Of a stretch of 64,000 bases of DNA, positions 60,118-64,000 are shown piece after piece. Position numbers and translations under genes: made by a program. The DNA is from Micromonospora humi (GTDB taxonomy: Bacteria; Actinomycetota; Actinomycetes; Mycobacteriales; Micromonosporaceae). Position 1 is the stretch's first letter. Every line of letters begins with the position of its first letter. The notes beneath the pieces were generated by a model. That model was given only the letters and a program-made list of their open reading frames with translations. It was not told the DNA's origin and ran no database searches. The stretch covers positions 242,146 to 306,145 of the forward strand of contig NZ_FMDM01000008.1 in assembly GCF_900090105.1 (NCBI RefSeq), read 5' to 3'.

Positions 60118-60717
60118 GTGGGAATCGTCTCGCCGGGCTTCCAGGGCCGGCCCCGTTCGTCCGCGCCGGACCTGCCGCCCGGGCAGTACCTCACCGAGGA
60201 CTTTCCGGTGCTCTCCGCCGGCCCGACGCCCCGCGTGCCCACGGACACCTGGGAGTTCGTGCTGACCACCGAGACCGGCGCGGAACACCGCTGGTCCTGG
60301 GCCGACCTGATGAGCCTGCCGCAGGACACGCCGACGGTCGACCTGCACTGCGTCACCCGCTGGTCCAAGCTCGGCACCAGCTGGCAGGGCGTCTCGCTGG
60401 ACACGCTGCTCGACGCCGTGGACACCGACGCCCGCTACGCGCTGGCCCACTCCTACGGCGGCTACACCACCAACCTGCCGCTGGACGACCTGCGCGGCGG
60501 CCGGGCCTGGGTGGTGCACACGTACGACGGGAGCCCGCTGCCGGCCGAGCACGGCGGCCCGGCCCGGCTGCTCGTGCCGCACCTCTACCTGTGGAAGTCC
60601 GCCAAGTGGGTGCGCGGCATCCGGCTGCTCGCCGACGACCGGCCGGGCTTCTGGGAGACGGCCGGCTACCACGACTACGGCGACCCGTGGCGCGAGCAGC
60701 GCTACCAGGGCGACTGA
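60118..60717 (+). CDS. Sulfite oxidase-like molybdopterin protein
   Basis: 199 residues from GTG 60118. The molybdenum-ligand Cys is in VDLHCVTRWSKLG; SWQGVSLDTLL, GGYTTNLPLDDLRGG and LYLWKSAKWVRGIRLL are typical of the oxidoreductase molybdopterin-binding (SUOX) domain. It is a single-domain cytosolic member with no Tat signal. The adjacent FAD reductase is its probable electron partner. Confidence 0.92.
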   Translation: MGIVSPGFQGRPRSSAPDLPPGQYLTEDFPVLSAGPTPRVPTDTWEFVLTTETGAEHRWSWADLMSLPQDTPTVDLHCVTRWSKLGTSWQGVSLDTLLDAVDTDARYALAHSYGGYTTNLPLDDLRGGRAWVVHTYDGSPLPAEHGGPARLLVPHLYLWKSAKWVRGIRLLADDRPGFWETAGYHDYGDPWREQRYQGD

Positions 60718-60718
60718 G

Positions 60719-61474
60719 GTGGCGGCCCCGACCACCGGCCGGGTGGCGCCGCTGACCTGGCGGGTGGCCCGGCTGGTCGAGCGAAGGATCGAGACGCCGA
60801 CCGCGCAGACGCTGCTGCTGGACGTGCCCGGCTGGCCGGGCCACCTGCCCGGGCAGCACGTCGACGTGCGCCTGACCGCCCCGGACGGCTACCAGGCGGC
60901 CCGGTCGTACTCGCTCGCCGGCCCCGCCGACGGCGAGCGCATCGAGGTGACCGTGCAGCGGGTACCCGACGGCGAGGTGTCGCCGTACCTGGTCGACACC
61001 TGGGCCGAGGGTGACCCGGTGGAGGTCCGCGGGCCGGTCGGTGGCTGGTTCGTCTGGCGGACCGACGAGACCGCGCCGGTGCTGCTGGTGGCCGGCGGCT
61101 CCGGGGTGGTGCCGCTGATGGCCATGGTCCGGGCCCGCCGGGCCGCGGGCAGCCGGACCCCGTTCCGGCTGATCTACTCGGTGCGCACCCCGGACGACGT
61201 GATCTACGCCGACGAGCTGCGCCGCCGGGCCCGCGACGACCAGGGCCTGGACGTCGCCTACGTCTACACCCGGCAGGCGCCCGAGGGCTGGCGGGGCGAG
61301 CCGCACCGGATCGGGCTGGCGGACGTGAACAGCCACGGCTGGCCGCCGGACCTGGAACCGCTCTGCTACGTCTGCGGCCCCACCGGGTTCGTGGAGACCG
61401 TGGCCGACCTGCTCGTGGGGTTGGGCCACCCGACCCGGCGGGTGCGGACCGAGCGGTTCGGGCCGACCGGCTGA
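60719..61474 (+). CDS. Ferredoxin reductase-type FAD/NAD(P)H oxidoreductase
   Basis: 251 residues from GTG 60719, one base after the upstream stop. The FAD motif is ARSYSLAG (RxYS), the phosphate loop is LVAGGSGVVPLMAM and the C-terminus has CYVCGPTGFVETV. There is no 2Fe-2S domain. It probably feeds electrons to the molybdopterin protein encoded just upstream. Confidence 0.92.
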   Translation: MAAPTTGRVAPLTWRVARLVERRIETPTAQTLLLDVPGWPGHLPGQHVDVRLTAPDGYQAARSYSLAGPADGERIEVTVQRVPDGEVSPYLVDTWAEGDPVEVRGPVGGWFVWRTDETAPVLLVAGGSGVVPLMAMVRARRAAGSRTPFRLIYSVRTPDDVIYADELRRRARDDQGLDVAYVYTRQAPEGWRGEPHRIGLADVNSHGWPPDLEPLCYVCGPTGFVETVADLLVGLGHPTRRVRTERFGPTG

Positions 61475-61489
61475 CCCCGAGGAGGGCGC

Positions 61490-61786
61490 ATGACCGACAT
61501 GACCTACCTGGACGGCAACATGCTCGACGGGCCGCTGCGTGAACTCCTCGCGGTCGACCTGAGCGCCACCACCGGACGCTGCGACAACTGCGGCATGACC
61601 GGCCCGATGGCCGGCCTGCACGTCTACTCGCACGCCCCGGGCCTGGTCGGGCGCTGCCCGGCGTGCACCGGGGTGATGGTGCGCCTGGTCCGCGCGCCCG
61701 AGCGGGCCTGGCTGGACCTGCGCGGCACCACGTACCTCCAGGTCCCCATGCCGACGGACCGGTCCGGTGGAGCGCTCAGGGCGTGA
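61490..61786 (+). CDS. DUF6510 family protein
   Basis: 98 residues from ATG 61490 with GAGGAGG. Two Cys pairs (CDNCGMTG and CPACTGVM) suggest a zinc ribbon; YLDGNMLDGPLRELLAVDL is the usual start. It ends the sulfite oxidase-like/FAD reductase operon, so it may be an accessory protein. The last 11 nt overlap the convergent glycosyltransferase gene. Confidence 0.88.
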   Translation: MTDMTYLDGNMLDGPLRELLAVDLSATTGRCDNCGMTGPMAGLHVYSHAPGLVGRCPACTGVMVRLVRAPERAWLDLRGTTYLQVPMPTDRSGGALRA

Positions 61787-63470
61787 CGGTCAGGTGCCCG
61801 ACCGCAGCCGCTCCGGGCTCGGCGTGCTGGCCCGCGCGTTCCGTCGCGGTCCGCGTCGTCGGCGCTCCGAGGCGCGGCGGCACACCCACCGGGGTCGGGC
61901 GAGCCGCGCCGGGCAGGCGGCGGCGGAGCCGGCCGACGAGCTGACCGACGGTCACCGGCACCACCGACAGGACGAGCTGGCCGTTGCGCGGGTCGACGGT
62001 CGCCGCCACCCCGTACAGCCGGGCGCCGTGTCGCAGCAACCGGGGCCGACCGGTGGCGAGCCGGGGCGCGCGTACCGGCGCCCGGCCCCGACCCTGGTCG
62101 CCGTCCACCTCGGCCCGGACCGGGTGGCGTTGGCCGCTGGCCGCGCTGGCGGCGAGGAGCCGGTCGACCGGGAAGTCGCTGCGCATGGTCCGTCCGCTCG
62201 GGTCGGTGGCGTCGAGCCGGGTGGCACCCGCGACCGGGCCGGCCACCAGCCGGACCGGCCCGACCTCCGCGGCGAACCGGGGGTACGGGCTGCGCGCGGT
62301 CACCGTGACGGTCTGTCCGTCCACCCAGCTCACCTCGACGGTGTCCAGCCGGGCCAACCAGTCGGCGCGTACGTCGGTGACGTCGGTCCAGGCGGCCGGC
62401 GCGCCCGGGTAGCCGGCGTGCCAGCGGCCCGCCTCGACCACGGTGGCCGGTACGCCCCGGCGGGTGTCCTGGTCGATGACGGCCAGCAACTCGTCGACCC
62501 CACCGGCGCTCACCGCGCCCAGGCGCAGCCGGGCCTCGATGTCGAGCCGGTCCCGCAGCCCGTCGGTGACGTACCGCTCGACCAGTCGACGGACGGTCGC
62601 GTGGACCCGTTCCTGCGCGGCCCGGTCCAGCCGGCGGAAGTCGTCGCCGACCAGGTTGGCCAGCTCCAGCCCGACGTGGCGGCACAGCACCGCGTCGCGG
62701 CGCGCGCCGGCCGGGATCAGCCCGTCGACGAACGCGAACAGCCGCTCCACGCTGGTCAGACGCTGCTCGACGCGACTGTGGTAGGTGATGTTGCGGGCGT
62801 CCAGCCGGCGTACCGCGTGGTAGTAGTCGTAGTCGGCGAGCGCCGTGATCCGGCGCGCGTGGTAGCAGGCCGCCAGCGTGAACGGCTGGTCGCTGAGGAC
62901 CGGCATGTCCTCCGGGAACCGCAACCCGAGCCGATCGACGAGGTCCCGGCGGAACAGCTTGGTGTTCGCCAGCGACCACGGCAGCGCCGAGTCGAAGAGG
63001 CTCACGTCGACGGCGTTACCGGCGGCGAACACGTCGGAGAAGACGTGCCGGCCGTTGACGCCGACGACCTTGCCGAGCACCACGTCCGAGCCGTACCGGT
63101 CGGCGGCGGCGACCAGCCGTTCCAGCGCCTCGGGGCCGAGCCGGTCGTCGGAGCCGAGGAAGAAGACGTACCGGCCGGTCGCCAGCTCCAGCCCACGGTT
63201 GCAGGGCGCGGCCGGGCCGCCCGAGTTGGCTTGGTGGACCACCCGCAGGGTCCCGGGGTGCCGGGCGGCGAGCCGGTCCAGCAGGCGACCGCTGCCGTCG
63301 GTGGACCCGTCGTCCACCGCCACGATCTCCATCCGGTCCGCGCCGATGGTCTGCCGCAGCAGCGAGTCGAGGCAGGGCCGCAGGTAGCGCAGCGTGTTGT
63401 AGACCGGCACGATCACGCTCACGTCGGGGCGGGCCACCGGCGGGCGCTCCGTCGCCTCCTCGGCTGTCAC
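61776..63470 (-). CDS. Family 2 glycosyltransferase
   Basis: 564 residues from GTG 63470. The GT-A domain (about 15-260) begins VSVIVPVYNTLRYLRPCLDSLL, has VAVDDGSTDGSG, NSGGPAAPCNRGLELATGRYVFFLGSDD and a later SDQPFTLAACY. The C-terminal 300 residues are an extra region seen in actinobacterial teichoic-acid/capsule type transferases. No membrane segment is visible. The acceptor is not known. Confidence 0.92.
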   Translation of the reverse strand: MTAEEATERPPVARPDVSVIVPVYNTLRYLRPCLDSLLRQTIGADRMEIVAVDDGSTDGSGRLLDRLAARHPGTLRVVHQANSGGPAAPCNRGLELATGRYVFFLGSDDRLGPEALERLVAAADRYGSDVVLGKVVGVNGRHVFSDVFAAGNAVDVSLFDSALPWSLANTKLFRRDLVDRLGLRFPEDMPVLSDQPFTLAACYHARRITALADYDYYHAVRRLDARNITYHSRVEQRLTSVERLFAFVDGLIPAGARRDAVLCRHVGLELANLVGDDFRRLDRAAQERVHATVRRLVERYVTDGLRDRLDIEARLRLGAVSAGGVDELLAVIDQDTRRGVPATVVEAGRWHAGYPGAPAAWTDVTDVRADWLARLDTVEVSWVDGQTVTVTARSPYPRFAAEVGPVRLVAGPVAGATRLDATDPSGRTMRSDFPVDRLLAASAASGQRHPVRAEVDGDQGRGRAPVRAPRLATGRPRLLRHGARLYGVAATVDPRNGQLVLSVVPVTVGQLVGRLRRRLPGAARPTPVGVPPRLGAPTTRTATERAGQHAEPGAAAVGHLTVTP

Positions 63471-63590
63471 TGCGGGTCCTCCGTCGGTCGTCCGGCTCGT
63501 CCGGCGCGACCCAGCGTGGTGGGACGACCCGTCCGGGTGACGACACCGACGTGACGCCGAGGTGACGTCGAGGCGGCGGTTGGATACGCG

Positions 63591-63624
63591 ACCGGGCCCG
63601 ACCCCTGGTGGGGTCGGGCCCGGT
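63591..63624 (-). terminator. Hairpin terminator after the C39-like peptidase gene
   Basis: ACCGGGCCCGACCCC (63591-63605) and its perfect 15-bp complement (63610-63624) flank a TGGT loop, 15 bp downstream of the peptidase stop and 120 bp upstream of the glycosyltransferase start. Confidence 0.88.
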
Positions 63625-63639
63625 GCGGGTGTCGGCGGG

Positions 63640-64000
63640 TCAGCTGGTGCTGTAGCCGCGGGTGGCGATCCAGTCGGCGAGGTTGTCGACGGTGATGCGG
63701 TAGGAGGCCTGGTCGGGGTTGGCGCTGTCGGCGATGGTGACGGTGTGGCCGTCGTTCTGGTAGCCGACGACGCTGATGTAGTGGCCGCCTTCGAAGGAGT
63801 GGGTGGTGCCGTCGGTGTCGGTGGTGGTGCCGGCGATGTTGGCGACCACGGCGCGGCCGTCGTCGACGGTGCGCACGATGTCGGCGCGCAGGGTGTCGGT
63901 CTGCTTGTCGTCGGCCTTGGGGCTGCGGATCTCGACGGACTTGTAGGGCTTGCCGGTCTCCTTGTGCAGCACGGGGGTGATGTCGTTGATGCTGTTGGTG
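63640..64000 (-). CDS. C39-like peptidase, C-terminal part (5' end beyond window)
   Basis: The frame is open to the right edge, giving the last 119 residues from TNSINDITPVLHKE. GGHYISVVGYQNDGHTVTIADSANP carries the catalytic His and the Asp/Asn of the papain-like C39_2 domain; the catalytic Cys would be outside the window. Such actinobacterial proteins usually have a signal peptide and are secreted; that cannot be checked here. Confidence 0.8.
   Translation of the reverse strand, partial: TNSINDITPVLHKETGKPYKSVEIRSPKADDKQTDTLRADIVRTVDDGRAVVANIAGTTTDTDGTTHSFEGGHYISVVGYQNDGHTVTIADSANPDQASYRITVDNLADWIATRGYSTS

Overview
The window comes from a very GC-rich actinomycete. The gene families (DUF2267, DUF2795, DUF397/XRE pairs, MbtH, Methyltransf_19, mycothiol-type DinB proteins), the frequent GTG starts and the GATCTTGCACTT-type intergenic palindromes fit the Micromonosporaceae, most likely Micromonospora. 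This placement is inferred from content; no 16S or other marker gene is present.

Region 1 (1-3.9 kb): the 5' part of a CBS-domain protein, a molybdopterin oxidoreductase, a mycothiol/DinB-fold protein, a palindromic repeat followed by seven 7-bp tandem repeats, and a DUF2267 protein.

Region 2 (4.15-31.95 kb): one 27.8-kb, nine-gene operon for a hybrid nonribosomal peptide/polyketide. Most junctions are GTGA, ATGA or TGATG overlaps. The order is A-T-KS with no AT; type II thioesterase fused to a LanB-like glutamylation-type domain; a second stand-alone LanB-like protein; A-T-C-T; KS-AT-KR-DH-ACP; a SyrP/TauD-type Fe(II)/2-oxoglutarate hydroxylase; MbtH; C-A-T with an Asn-like code; and C-A-T-TE-MFS with a Ser code, a Cys in place of the thioesterase Ser and a fused exporter. 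The two LanB-like proteins lack an elimination domain and no precursor peptide lies nearby. This makes aminoacyl-tRNA-dependent tailoring or extension of a carrier-bound peptide the most interesting hypothesis here. The product is probably a small acyl-peptide containing (beta-hydroxy-)Asn and Ser.

Region 3 (32-44.8 kb): small physiological genes. These include a GNAT, DUF2277, a TetR/FAD-monooxygenase divergent pair, a TetR/SDR divergent pair (the SDR has Phe where the catalytic Tyr is expected), a GntR(YtrA)-ABC transporter operon, DinB, a serpin-like protein, a NUDIX hydrolase, a zinc-ribbon membrane protein, a methyltransferase, a PemK/MazF-like protein and a GGDEF protein.

Region 4 (44.8-56 kb): a DUF397-XRE(DUF5753)-Methyltransf_19 group with an operator-like upstream region, a Ser/Thr kinase, an APH-type kinase, a nitrilase-family hydrolase, DedA, a secreted alpha/beta hydrolase with a strong operator palindrome, NADP-type glutamate dehydrogenase, a MazG-like protein, an anchored beta-rich protein and a pirin.

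Region 5 (56-64 kb): DUF2795, a second DUF2267 protein, a repeat-rich gap holding a 24-bp-arm palindromic element, a CoA-transferase/racemase, a TerC-family transporter under a yybP-ykoY-type Mn riboswitch with a visible SD-sequestering alternative hairpin, a sulfite-oxidase-like/FAD reductase/DUF6510 operon, a family 2 glycosyltransferase, and the C-terminal part of a C39-like peptidase.
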